Assembly (NCBI RefSeq): GCF_001642475.1
Contig: NW_019173933.1
Coordinates: 248,001 to 312,000 of the forward strand
Length of the DNA: 64,000 nucleotides
Origin: Fonsecaea monophora
Taxonomy: Eukaryota > Ascomycota > Eurotiomycetes > Chaetothyriales > Herpotrichiellaceae
Reading direction: 5' to 3'
Below are positions 35,740-45,425 of the stretch, in pieces. The position numbers were made by a program, and so were the translations under genes. Each line of letters opens with the position of its first letter. The first letter of the stretch is position 1. The notes beneath the pieces are model-generated. The model did no database searches. It had not been told where the DNA came from and saw only the letters and a program-made list of their open reading frames with translations.

Positions 35740-36572
35740 TCACTTGCGAGCCAGCCTCGCTAGCTTCGCCTTGCGTGCTGCCTTCTCCTTGCGCTCTTCG
35801 GCAAGGTCATACTCCCCGTCCGAGTCCTCAGAGTCCTGGCGCCTTGCACACACATATTCCTCCTCCCCCTCCGTACCGCCGCGCCCGTCCTCGGACATGG
35901 GCTTGGCTGCATGGCGAGTTTTGCGCACTGGCAAGGTTCTTCGAGTCAGCGGGGTTGGAGTGGCGATATTGGCCTCATCGCCGGAGGTGGTCTCGCTTGC
36001 CGATCGCATGTCCTCGTCAGAGAAGGGTGAATGGACGCGGCGCTTGCGCTTAGATCCGGTGCTAGGCTTGTTCGCTGACGAGCGCTTGTTCCCGGAGCTC
36101 ACACCGCGGTGTGGAGTAGTGACTATATTCTTCCCTTCTGGGGATTTGATCGTGGATGATTGAAACGTAGCAGGGGTGTCGTCAATCTCATTCTTCGCCT
36201 TAGACCTGGCTTCGGCTTTTTCGTCTTCATCATCCCCTTTTGTGACGGGCCCTTGCTTAATCTGCCGTAAAGCCTCGAGGTCTTTGCCGTGTCTTATAAT
36301 TGCCCTGAAGTTGTCGTTGATGCTACGAACAGTCGGTTTGACATGCTCATCATCGTCGTCGGCTCAAGCCAAAGTCAGCAGCGGTTAAAAGCGAACAGGA
36401 ACCTCGTTGCTTACGCCACATCTTAGCTACTTGGACGGCATCGATCTTGAAGTTTGGTAAACACGTAATGGCAGTGCGAAGGAGCTGTTGATGGTCAGTG
36501 TGGGAGCCGTGAGACAAGGTCTGAAGAGTCTACAGTGAGCTTTCTGGCATCGTTCCAGCGACTGACGGGCAT
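35740..36572 (-). CDS. Small Myb-like protein O
   Basis: Exons 36572-36534, 36484-36415 and 36362-35740, 243 residues. The splices (ACT|GTAGAC..CAACAG and C|GTAAGC..TTGAG) give MPVSRWNDARKLT|LLRTAI, then TCLPNFKIDAVQVAKMW|P and DDDDEHVKPTVRSINDNFRA. The opening RWNDARK parallels PWNDATEK in exon A of gene I. The second acceptor (GAG) is weak, so that junction is less sure. The C-terminal 150 residues are Lys/Arg- and Ser/Asp-rich, with nuclear signals (GSKRKRRVH) and a basic end (RKEKAARKAKLARLARK). Last member of the dense block. Confidence 0.7.
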
Positions 36573-37295
36573 TTTTGGATCTTTGGTAGAGAAGAGGAGA
36601 CTGATCTGACAGAAGAATTTGACAAATGCTGACGGAGTAATGGTAAGAGGTTGATGCTGAGTTGATTCGAGAGCGGACTCGACAAATTTCTGACAAACAA
36701 GAGGTGTGTGAACGTGACAAAGAAGGACAGAACTGAGGCGAGAGTAATTAATCGTGGGGGAGAAATTCAGCGCCCCAGTTCGCAGCCAAGCCACAAGTTG
36801 CTAGAAACAGAGCAGAGAGTGAATGGCGCCTGACATGTTGAGTGAATTTCCTACCCCTGTCGCCCCCTTTGCGGCGTGCGCCATCTCGCCATGAGGCGTC
36901 ACTCTGCCCACCAAGCACTCTTTTGTGAGAACTGCGCATTTTGTTTGCCGCATGAACAAAGCGTGAAGGGACGTCGCTGCCACTTATGTATACATACTGT
37001 GCGGGGCATGTTGTACACGCCTGCACCCAGTGTACGAGAAGGCGATGGGTTCGCTGCCGCTGCCACCTCAACAACACAAGAGTTTTGAACAAGAAGAAAA
37101 GGAAAAGATGGAACGGAATCACAAGGATGGGATCGAGGGTAAAAGGGGCACAAGAAATCAGCGCCGGCCCGAGGTTTATCCGAAAGCCTTGCGATATTCT
37201 ATGGATCCATTACAACTGACAAGACACAATCAGTTAACACAACTACCTGCTCAGAACCAAGTCAAAAAGCAATCGACGCAAGACGAGCCCATTGA
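36573..37295. other. Intergenic region
   Basis: About 720 bases: promoter of gene O and 3' flank of the next minus-strand gene. Nothing recognised. Confidence 0.45.
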
Positions 37296-38488
37296 TCAAT
37301 CAAATATCCGAGAGAGAAGCAACAGCGCGCAACCATAATGAGAGCCTAAAACCGAGACATAACTACTGTCATCGCTAGCCAATTTGTTCCCCACCGACCG
37401 CTCTTGATGCGCATATTCAGGTTGCTCATGATCGACAGGTCTAGTTTGAAGAGTTTTGTCAGGATAATTTCCTCGGCAGAGCCGTGCAGTACCAACTATC
37501 CCTGCAAAAACATCGCTAGAGTTAATGGCGTCTAGAGCTGCCGAAAGAATCCCTGCCCTCGAATTCTCAAACGCCTTGTGCGGCCAGAACGGCCAGACGA
37601 ACAGAATCGCAATTACAAAAGTCTCCAGACAGATGAGGAAGGAGTTCAACCCGAGATTGAGGTCGCTGTAACTCAGATGCTCGGTTGGTTTCAGGACGTC
37701 ACTCTGCGAGAGGGCATTGATGATGATCCTTTGTACAAGCTGGGTAAAGACGAGGAGCTTGAACACGCCCATTTTATAAAGAATACGCCGGTCGGCAACG
37801 TGGAGCTGGCTGCGACATCTCGGGTAGAACTTGGAGATGCCGATGAGACAGATCGCAGTCAGCAACCCCTGAACAATGCTGATAATGGTCATAGTCCGCT
37901 GATAGGACGTGGTTCCGTGGCACTGTGTTGCTTCGACAATCTCTGTGGCAGTGACGGTGACCACGCGGGTGGGCAAAATTTGAATCACGGTGATCCAAGT
38001 CTTGCGAAACCAGTTGACGCTTGCAGCATTTGAAGGTTTGCTAGTCCCAGGGTTGGTAGCAAAATACTGAAGCTGTCCTTCAAAGGACTCTGGCGCCACG
38101 CAGGCAACCAGAAGAAAGAACAGTGCAATGAGTGCAAAGGCCTCGTAGAGCTCGGCGATCGGAGTCAGGTAGTTGGCCAGGTTGTAATGCCAGACTCCGA
38201 AGAAGCTGAAAATGGCGAACACTCCTGGCGTCCAAATAAGGCGGACAATTTGCTTCTGTCGTTGTGGTTCAGCATATCTCGCCAGGTGTGCAAGTGTCAG
38301 GAGACTGCAAACGGTCCATGTGCAGATGGTGGTTCCCGCGGCAATATACGTCGTCAAGGTATGGTAGGAGAGATCGTTGACAAGGGGTTCTGCTGGGTCT
38401 TTACAGAGAATGTCAGTCAGCAGTGGAAAGGATCAGCCATAAAGATGTGAGACTTACCAGCATTGCTAGGAGAGTTACAGCTGCCCAT
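37296..38488 (-). CDS. Ost-alpha/TMEM184-family membrane protein
   Basis: Multi-pass protein of the organic solute transporter alpha (DUF300/TMEM184) family, found in vacuolar or plasma membranes of fungi. Exons 38488-38458 and 38398-37296, intron GTAAGT..AAAG, 377 residues. Marks: a short hydrophilic N-terminus (MGSCNSPSNADPAEP), then RLIWTPGVFAIFSFFGVWHY, IAELYEAFALIALFFLLV, a Cys-poor middle and about seven membrane spans (for example TMTIISIVQGLLTAICLIGI and FLICLETFVIAILFVWPF). The C-terminal tail of about 80 residues is hydrophilic. The substrate is unknown. Confidence 0.88.
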
Positions 38489-39015
38489 AATGTATCAATG
38501 CTGTTCGATGTTCGGATCTATTTGCGATAATTCTTGGGGTGGTTCTGGATGTGTCCAACTTTTAGGGCGACGCAGGGGACATATATATATGTATGTATAC
38601 ATTTCGACCCTCCTAGTTCAGACACTACGTGCGACATGCTTGAGAACCTTCTGCATTCGATATACTCTACAACTCGTGCAATAGGACAGAAGCAGTCGTC
38701 ATGTCGCGCATGGCTGAGACGGTGTCCCTGTCGATGTATTCCAACATACGAGTATTCCTGTGGTGTGGGTCTAGTGGTTCAATAAGTGGTGGATCAACCT
38801 GCCGAATGCGGAAGTCTCAGCATGCGTCACACATAATTACCGAGCACGAGACACACGAAGCGGTACATCCATCCCATGCAGACTCTATTAAGCGAGACAG
38901 GCACTGTCAGCCCAGATGATGCGATTGGGTCCTTTGTTACCAGAATTCATCGTTGCAGGGTCTTACCTGAGCATTTCTCTTCCCGCTCTCTTGAACAATA
39001 CTACGTCAATACCAC
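38489..39015. other. Divergent intergenic region
   Basis: About 530 bases, with an alternating AT stretch (ACATATATATATGTATGTATACAT) at 38579-38602. No gene recognised. Confidence 0.45.
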
Positions 39016-40008
39016 ATGTCAATGAGGTATACTTTTTCAGCTGAGAAGCCCAAGGTGCCTTACACCCACCGAGGTCCACGAAGTAAAGCGTGCCGTGTAT
39101 GCAGGGTCCTAAGGTTAAGGTAGGCAGTGAGCGATTAGTACTTCCCTTGCCACTTGTTATTTTGATCCTGTACAGGAGCGACGAAGCCCGGCCAACATCT
39201 CGTGGCCGTTGTCTTCATTTAGGCGAGACCTGTGAGTTTCGAGACACCCTTAATCCTCTCCACTATGATGAGACAGCACACTCTTCTCATAGAGCTTATG
39301 AACTCTGGCAGCAACGCTCAACTAATCCATGCGAAGGCGGTGCATCGAGTCTAAGCACCACGAAACTGACAGACACATCGACCAACATGACCTTCGCGTT
39401 GGGCCAGTCACCGTGAGTTGGCAGTGCAAAGGTTCTTTTTCGCCTATGCCTTCCAGATAGAAAACCCCTTCTCGAGGAGAAGGGAGAAAGGGAGGGTATC
39501 TAGAATAAGTTCCGGACATGTATCCTAGACTCATCAACCGGCCCTTTCTCCCCACGTTCAAATACGCTCGCTGCCTTGGCCAAACTTACCAGGAGACGAA
39601 GAGATGCAAACTCGAGGGCCCGCACCCGAGGTTGCTTTGGCTGTATACGGCAGAGCCATGTGGTTGACAAAGCCTACCGCCTTGACAGATTCCAGCTTAG
39701 TGCTTCGAGACGAGACGCTTCTAGCTTGCCAACCATTGGGATTCTTCGAAGTAATCGCCTTCCAGATTGAGTACATGGCGAGGCACCTTCGCGGTGGGAC
39801 ATTGGAGCACACGCTCTTCTACTATGAACTAGACCCCTTCGGAACGGCTATAGACCTAACAGGGATAAGACGCGGGGTTAGGAAGAGAACGAGAGGGAGT
39901 GCCTTGCGAGGCTCTTCTAGTGCCGCAGGGCGTTCAAGGCTAGCCCATCTCAGTTTGATTATTGTATCACCTGGTAACTATACGTATTTTATTGCGCTCT
40001 TGATGTAA
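39016..40008 (+). pseudogene. Decayed Zn2Cys6 transcription factor
   Basis: Reads as a broken fungal Zn2Cys6 regulator. ATG at 39016 leads to KVPYTHRGPRSKACRVCRVL, an intron-like gap (GTAGGC..TACAG) at the position usual for this family, then SDEARPTSRGRCLHLGETCE. Two of the six zinc-binding cysteines are Ser. Further on, pieces of the middle homology region appear in different frames: QRFFFAYAFQ (expected QAMCFFF-like), GYLE-stop-VPDMY (expected GYFEFLPDLY-like), LAALAKLTRRRRDANSRA, and finally VYGRAMWLTKPTALTDS with RDETLLACQPLGFFEVI. At least one stop and two frame changes separate them. I did not try to rebuild it. An inactive remnant is the best reading. Confidence 0.7.
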
Positions 40009-40230
40009 ATTGACAAATCTAAGCATCAACATCTGCGCTCTATAGATCAACTCGTTCAATATGCAAGACTTGCCGCTTTAGAAGCTCAATACCAAATGCC
40101 ACGTCTTCATATACAATGCAGAGGTAGTCTCTAGGAAAGGGGAAGGAAGGGACCTCAAGAATACAGCCTGCTAGCTGTTCTCGATAATGCAAGCTTGCGT
40201 GCCGTCCACTCCAGGTCCGCCAGCAAACCA

Positions 40231-41775
40231 CTACTTGCCAACAGCCTTTCGTTTTCGCCACCATCTAACCACCCACCACGCCACACTTACCGTGAGCGCT
40301 GTTCTGTACGCCAAAAACAAGGCGATCGCCCAATTCACTCGGCCATAGTACCCATACAACAACTTACCAACGGCATGTTGCGGGTCTTTTCCGACACCCA
40401 ATCCGCCGATACCGACACTGTGCTTATTGAACGATGATCGCTTAGCCGCTCGAGAAGACTGCTCTCCTTTGTCCAGAGGAGCGGGAGCGGACGTCGATTC
40501 AGGCCCCATGACGGGAGTAGATTCGGCCACCGGGACCGCTGTTGCCTCGCTTGCGCCATCCATCGCGGTCTGACTGGGCTGCCGCTGCAGTTTGTTCGGC
40601 CAAGATCCAGACGAGAAGGTCTCTGCGCTATTCTTTCGGAATGAGCGAGTCATGACGTACACAATTAGACGGAGGTCAGGGACTGTAAACGTGGGATATT
40701 TCCAGAGCGCCACAGCGTTGTAGGGTGGAAGCTGATCGAGAAGATCCGCCAGGACGCCGAGTGTAAGACCCCAGAGGATCAGTGGTTGTTGGTAAGTAAG
40801 AAGAGAGTGGTGAACAGAGGAGGAGGACGGAATGCCAAAGGGCGCTTGGGCCCAACCAGACAAGGTGGAGAGCTTATCTCCACCCTCCGTAGGTATGAAT
40901 CCCGGTATTGAGCTGGCATAAACAGACTCTGTAGGGAGGAGGCGAACGGCACTGAACATCATCTTTCCCATTGTCCAACGGATCAGTTTGTGGATTATGG
41001 GACCAACGTGCTTGGCCATTCTTGAGGACATGTCCACGGCTTCTCGAGTCCGTAGAGTGGGTGAAAGCAGAGCACGGAGAGAGACCCAGTGCACCGAGGC
41101 GACTTCTGTGGGCTGTGGCTGGACAGGTGGAACGGCCTTGCCTGTCAGGAGGAATATGTAGGGGCATAAAACCATTAGAACGTCTTTCCCCCATGAAGTT
41201 GTGACCAGCCGCTCGGGGAGATTCCCTGCGGGCAGGCACTCCGTTGTCTCCAGGTCCAAGCCTATCTCTTCTCTTGTTTCACGGACGGCAGCAGCAAAGT
41301 CATCCGCATCTTCGGGGTCTCGCTTCCCCCCAGGCAAGGCAATATGGCCCGACCACCTATCCCCAGCGCGACCGGCGCGCTTGATGAAAAGCAATTCCGG
41401 GTCTCCTTCCTGGACCCATTCTTGCGCAAAGAATTCGCTGAGGGTCGAAGGCGGCGAGGGAGGAGAAGGTTTATCGACTGCTATGAGGGAACCATTGATG
41501 CTGGCAGGGACGGGTTTATAAGCTGGTCGGACACGGATAATAGCAGCTACGCTGGCTCGTTTCGGAGAGGTATGGGGAGGATTGGGGACGTGCGGGTACG
41601 GATTCTCGCTGAGGTGTACAAGGACTTTCTCGAGAGCTTGTATAATAGCTCTCGAGTCTTCCGACATAGCTGTGAAATTTTTGTTGAGGAGTTCTACTCG
41701 TCTCAGAGCATACCTGAGTGTTGTAGATGGGATACGACATGACTCAATGGAAGTTGGCAGCCTCGTCGGGATCAT
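40231..41775 (-). CDS. NUDIX hydrolase with C-terminal membrane segments
   Basis: Single exon, 514 residues from the first Met; the Met at 41667 (MSEDSRAIIQ) has a better start context and is a good alternative. A NUDIX domain follows an ASVAAIIRVRP strand. The NUDIX box lies at about residues 148-173 (PGGKRDPEDADDF, then AAAVRETREEIGL), with the REXXEEXG core and the acidic residues that bind metal; spacing is slightly longer than the classic box, as in fungal CoA-pyrophosphatase-like proteins. The protein extends far beyond the domain and has hydrophobic segments (LILWGLTLGVLADLL; WAIALFLAYRTALTVSVAWW) and a basic C-terminus. If the long start is used, the Arg-rich leader could target an organelle. 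Substrate unknown. Confidence 0.85.
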   Translation of the reverse strand: MIPTRLPTSIESCRIPSTTLRYALRRVELLNKNFTAMSEDSRAIIQALEKVLVHLSENPYPHVPNPPHTSPKRASVAAIIRVRPAYKPVPASINGSLIAVDKPSPPSPPSTLSEFFAQEWVQEGDPELLFIKRAGRAGDRWSGHIALPGGKRDPEDADDFAAAVRETREEIGLDLETTECLPAGNLPERLVTTSWGKDVLMVLCPYIFLLTGKAVPPVQPQPTEVASVHWVSLRALLSPTLRTREAVDMSSRMAKHVGPIIHKLIRWTMGKMMFSAVRLLPTESVYASSIPGFIPTEGGDKLSTLSGWAQAPFGIPSSSSVHHSLLTYQQPLILWGLTLGVLADLLDQLPPYNAVALWKYPTFTVPDLRLIVYVMTRSFRKNSAETFSSGSWPNKLQRQPSQTAMDGASEATAVPVAESTPVMGPESTSAPAPLDKGEQSSRAAKRSSFNKHSVGIGGLGVGKDPQHAVGKLLYGYYGRVNWAIALFLAYRTALTVSVAWWVVRWWRKRKAVGK

Positions 41776-42159
41776 CTAATCGATGCCGAGGCTGTCGTCT
41801 TACTCCGAGCAGCCAATTGGAGATGGCCGGCCGGAAAAACCGTGTCCGAGAATCTTCAGCCGCATTAGGCAAGTATCTTGTGAGCACGGGAGGGGAATCG
41901 CCGCTTCGATTGGTTGTTGCTCACCACGCTTTGCTTTTTGAGAGTGGGGAAACCGCAGGGAACAAGGCACTGACAGCATCGAGGTTTCCAAAGCTGCGTT
42001 GCGAGTTGGTCAAGCTCTGTCGGTTGTTGTACCAATAACATAGATTTATGGATTTTTCTCCCTAGAGCTTCTTCTCCTGTACTCAATATTGACATCTAGA
42101 TGGAGTAGCTGCTGCGACCTTGAAGACCGGACCTACACTGCCTTCGTTCTCCCGCCAAC
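41776..42159. promoter_or_regulatory. Divergent promoter, NUDIX and VTC genes
   Basis: 384 bases between divergent start codons. Contains a minimal upstream ORF, listed separately. No binding site such as a Pho4-type CACGTG box was seen. Confidence 0.4.
42100..42108 (+). promoter_or_regulatory. Minimal upstream ORF (Met-Glu-stop)
   Basis: ATGGAGTAG lies 52 bases upstream of the VTC start codon. If it is within the transcript leader, it could lower or tune translation. Transcription start unknown. Confidence 0.25.
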
Positions 42160-44556
42160 ATGCGCTTTGGCAAGACCCTCTCCGATGCCATCTATCCACC
42201 ATGGAAAGACAAGTACCTCGAGTACGACAAGATCAAGAAACTCCTCCGCGAAGATGAAACGTCCCCTCAAGGCCGAGGTGGTGAGAGGAGCTGGAGTGAA
42301 CAGGACGAAGAGAACTTTGTCCACGAACTCACCGTAACCCAATTGGAAAAGGTCCACCAGCATCAGGTCGATACCTTCAACTCACTACGAGACCGAACCG
42401 CTGCCTGTGAGGCAAAGCTCCCGTCTACCGAAGGCGAAGACGCAGGAAAAGCTGAGGAGGAATACAAAGCTGCTGCAAAGGAGCTTCTTCCGGAGCTTGA
42501 CAGCATCTCCAAGGAGCTCAATGAGCTTAGGAAGTTCAGCAGGATCAATTACACCGGGTTCCTCAAGGCTGCAAAGAAACATGATAGAAAGAGAGGTCTC
42601 AAGTACAGAGTCCGTCCGATACTGCAGGTCCGTCTGTCTCAGATGCCGTTCAACCAGGAGGACTACTCGCCTTTGCTTTTCCGACTGTCGACCATGTACA
42701 GTTGGGCTCGGCAGCAGCTCGAGGGAGAACAGGCTGGCAAGGAAGCGAATACAGACGTCCGACCAAAAGACGAGTACAAGGCTTTCAAATACTGGGTTCA
42801 TGTGGACAACCTGCTCGAGGTCAAGACGTACCTCTTGCGTCGCCTGCCCGTCTTGGTGTACAATCCCCAGTCAGTCAAGGTGGTCGATTCGTCCCAAAAG
42901 GACCCGACGATCACCTCAATCTACTTCGATAATCACAACTTTGACCTGTACCAAGGGAAGGTCGAAAAGGGTACTGGTGGTGCATCCCTGCGTGTCAGAT
43001 GGGCTGGCCATCTACTTGATGAACCAGAGGTGGTCCTTGAGAAAAAGTTCGTTGACGAGGAAACAACCGACAGTAGTGACATCAGAATCCAACTGAAGCC
43101 CAAATACCTCATTCCGTTTCTCAAGGGGGAATACAAGATGGAAAAACAGATCAAGAGACTCGAAGAGTTGCTGGGACCTCAACATGAGGACATCAAGGCG
43201 TTCAAGGCCAACGTTGACGAGATTCAGTCTTTCATCAAAGAGAAAGAACTCGAGCCAGTTCTCCGAGCAAGCTATACCCGGACTGCTTTCCAGATCCCCG
43301 GGGACGACAGGATCCGGGTGTCGCTGGACACTGATCTGGCCTTCATTCGAGAGGATGCAATGGACCCTGACCGCCCGTGTCGAGATCCAGATGACTGGCA
43401 TCGGTCTGATATTGACCAGAACAAGATGGAATACCCATTTTCCGCCATTAAGAAGGGCGAGATCAGCCGGTTTCCCCACGCGGTGCTCGAGATCAAGATC
43501 AAAGAATCCAAGTATACTAGAAATAACGCTTGGCTCCACGACTTGATGAATTCTCACCTGGTCAAGGAGGAGAAAAGATTCTCCAAGTTTGTTCATGGCG
43601 TGGCCGAGCTATTCGAGGACTATGTCAACAGCTTTCCTTTCTGGCTGAGCGATTTGGAAACCGACATCAGAAGAGACCCTGTTATAGCGTACCAAGAGGA
43701 GCAACAGAAAGAGGTTAAGAAGGCAGAGGACGAAATGGCCGTCGGCAGCTTCATTGCGGGGTCCAGATTGACCCCTAAAGGAAAGGCTGCGTCTTCTCCT
43801 GGCAAATTCGCAGAGAGAAGACTTTCCGGCCAGCTTTCTCAATCTGTTCAATCTCAAGGACGCAGCAGGGCCGAGCCGCAGCTGGAAACTACTGCTGAGG
43901 AACGGGATACTGACGAGGATGGCATTCATCCAGCCGACCAAGTCGAGGTTCGAGATTCGTCCAGGGGCGGTCTTCGATCCTTCCTTCCAGCCTTCTCGAA
44001 TTCTCGTTACGCCCGTCGTCGTCGCCAAGGAAAAGGAGCATGGGAGAATGCTCCGCTTCCGCCGGGTGTCAAAGAACCAAGTTTCTGGATCAAAGACCAG
44101 GGTGAACTGAAAATTGAAGCCAAGGTCTGGCTTGCCAACCAGCGAACATTCATCAAGTGGCAGCATATCGCAGTCCTCCTAGCCACCCTATCAGTTGGCC
44201 TTTACAATGCTGCTGGTGTTGATAACAACATTGCCCGCATCCTTGCCGTGGTGTATACCTGCTTCGCCGTGTTTGCAGGAATCTGGGGCTGGTACGTGTA
44301 TATGTGGCGTACGAAGTTGATCAAGGAAAGAAGTGGGAAGGACTTTGACAATCCGATTGGGCCGTTTATCGTCACTATTGGTTTGGCCGTTGCATTGATC
44401 TTGAACTTTGCTTTCAAGTATCGTGCTGCATTACAAAGTAACAACCCTAGTCCGAGCAATGGCACGACTAGTCCTTTGATGCCGATGGAAATGTTGGCGC
44501 CCAAGATCCAGCTTCCCCAAGCGGCTGCTACTGGCCTTCTTGTCCAGGAGCTTTGA
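42160..44556 (+). CDS. Vacuolar transporter chaperone, VTC2/3-type
   Basis: Subunit of the vacuolar VTC complex that makes polyphosphate and moves it into the vacuole. Single exon, 798 residues. N-terminal SPX domain (residues 1-150) with the inositol-phosphate-binding Lys cluster at 16-32 (KDKYLEYDKIKKLLRED) and KKHDRKRGLKYR. The central VTC domain contains FKYWVHVDNLLEVKTYLLRR, NPQSVKVVDSSQKDPTITSI and AFQIPGDDRIRVSLDTDLAF. The C-terminal DUF202-type membrane domain has three spans (from about residue 665). The PPWKDKY start and RRLPVLVYNPQS match VTC2/3 better than the catalytic VTC4. It diverges from the NUDIX gene. Confidence 0.92.
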   Translation: MRFGKTLSDAIYPPWKDKYLEYDKIKKLLREDETSPQGRGGERSWSEQDEENFVHELTVTQLEKVHQHQVDTFNSLRDRTAACEAKLPSTEGEDAGKAEEEYKAAAKELLPELDSISKELNELRKFSRINYTGFLKAAKKHDRKRGLKYRVRPILQVRLSQMPFNQEDYSPLLFRLSTMYSWARQQLEGEQAGKEANTDVRPKDEYKAFKYWVHVDNLLEVKTYLLRRLPVLVYNPQSVKVVDSSQKDPTITSIYFDNHNFDLYQGKVEKGTGGASLRVRWAGHLLDEPEVVLEKKFVDEETTDSSDIRIQLKPKYLIPFLKGEYKMEKQIKRLEELLGPQHEDIKAFKANVDEIQSFIKEKELEPVLRASYTRTAFQIPGDDRIRVSLDTDLAFIREDAMDPDRPCRDPDDWHRSDIDQNKMEYPFSAIKKGEISRFPHAVLEIKIKESKYTRNNAWLHDLMNSHLVKEEKRFSKFVHGVAELFEDYVNSFPFWLSDLETDIRRDPVIAYQEEQQKEVKKAEDEMAVGSFIAGSRLTPKGKAASSPGKFAERRLSGQLSQSVQSQGRSRAEPQLETTAEERDTDEDGIHPADQVEVRDSSRGGLRSFLPAFSNSRYARRRRQGKGAWENAPLPPGVKEPSFWIKDQGELKIEAKVWLANQRTFIKWQHIAVLLATLSVGLYNAAGVDNNIARILAVVYTCFAVFAGIWGWYVYMWRTKLIKERSGKDFDNPIGPFIVTIGLAVALILNFAFKYRAALQSNNPSPSNGTTSPLMPMEMLAPKIQLPQAAATGLLVQEL

Positions 44557-45425
44557 AGTTGCAAGACCTGGCTGAAACGTACCGCACGAGGATAGATGGT
44601 TGGATGGCTGGAAGGGAAACAAAATAACCACAGATATAACTATATTTGTCAGGCTCAAGGGAAAGAGCCCCTCATTATTGGACCAGAGAGTCAATGCATC
44701 AATAGTCAATAGCTTCTGATTATAATATAGCATCTCCAGCATGATGAATCCTGTCCAAAGTGATGACCGCACCACACCACACCACACAACCACACATCCT
44801 TTATTCCGCACCCAGCCGGGTCCAGGACCCAGTCTCCAGGACCTAGTACATACGTACAGTACAACCTTGCAAAACGAATCGGCGACGCAGGCAAGGGAAC
44901 AGTGGGAAACAAGGAATTGACGCAACCCACGGCCAACTGACTGACTGACTGACTGAGTCACTCACTCGATGATGAGCGATGAGCGATGAGCGAGATCTCG
45001 TGTATTATAACGCACTCGACTCAGACAACAAGTCTAGCATAGCCTGGTCTAGCCTAGCCAAGTCAAGTCAACCCAAGGCAAGCCAGATTTCCATCCTCTC
45101 ACACCCTCTCATTCATTTTCTGGTTCGATTTCAGGACACGCTCTGCATTGCATTGCATTTTTTTTTATACGAGGACAAGGAGGAAAGGAATTTGCGCGCG
45201 CGGAAGGTGGTTTTGGTCAGTGACAAAAATTGGTGCAAGGAACATGTCGCCGCAAGGGAAATGTATAAACCGCACAGACCGGGCCAAGTAAGCATGGGTA
45301 AATGCAATGTAGAATGCTCCAGGCCAATCCTTTGTGGAGATTTCTTCATCTTTTCATTCTGCAGAGAAACAAGTGGGATCAGTTTCTCTCATCTTGGTCT
45401 CCATCACTGACTGCCATAGTCCACC
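44557..45425. other. Convergent intergenic region with microsatellites
   Basis: About 870 bases between convergent 3' ends, with simple repeats listed separately and short imperfect CTAGCC/AAGTCA repeats around 45030-45070. No gene seen. Confidence 0.5.
44936..44991. repeat. Microsatellites (ACTG)5 and (GATGAGC)3
   Basis: Five perfect ACTG units at 44936-44955 and three perfect GATGAGC units at 44971-44991, separated by 15 bases, in the spacer between convergent genes. Confidence 0.9.

Noticed and set aside
44936..44991. Short regular repeats considered as a CRISPR-like array
   Set aside because: Units of 4 and 7 bases without spacers in a eukaryotic genome: microsatellites.
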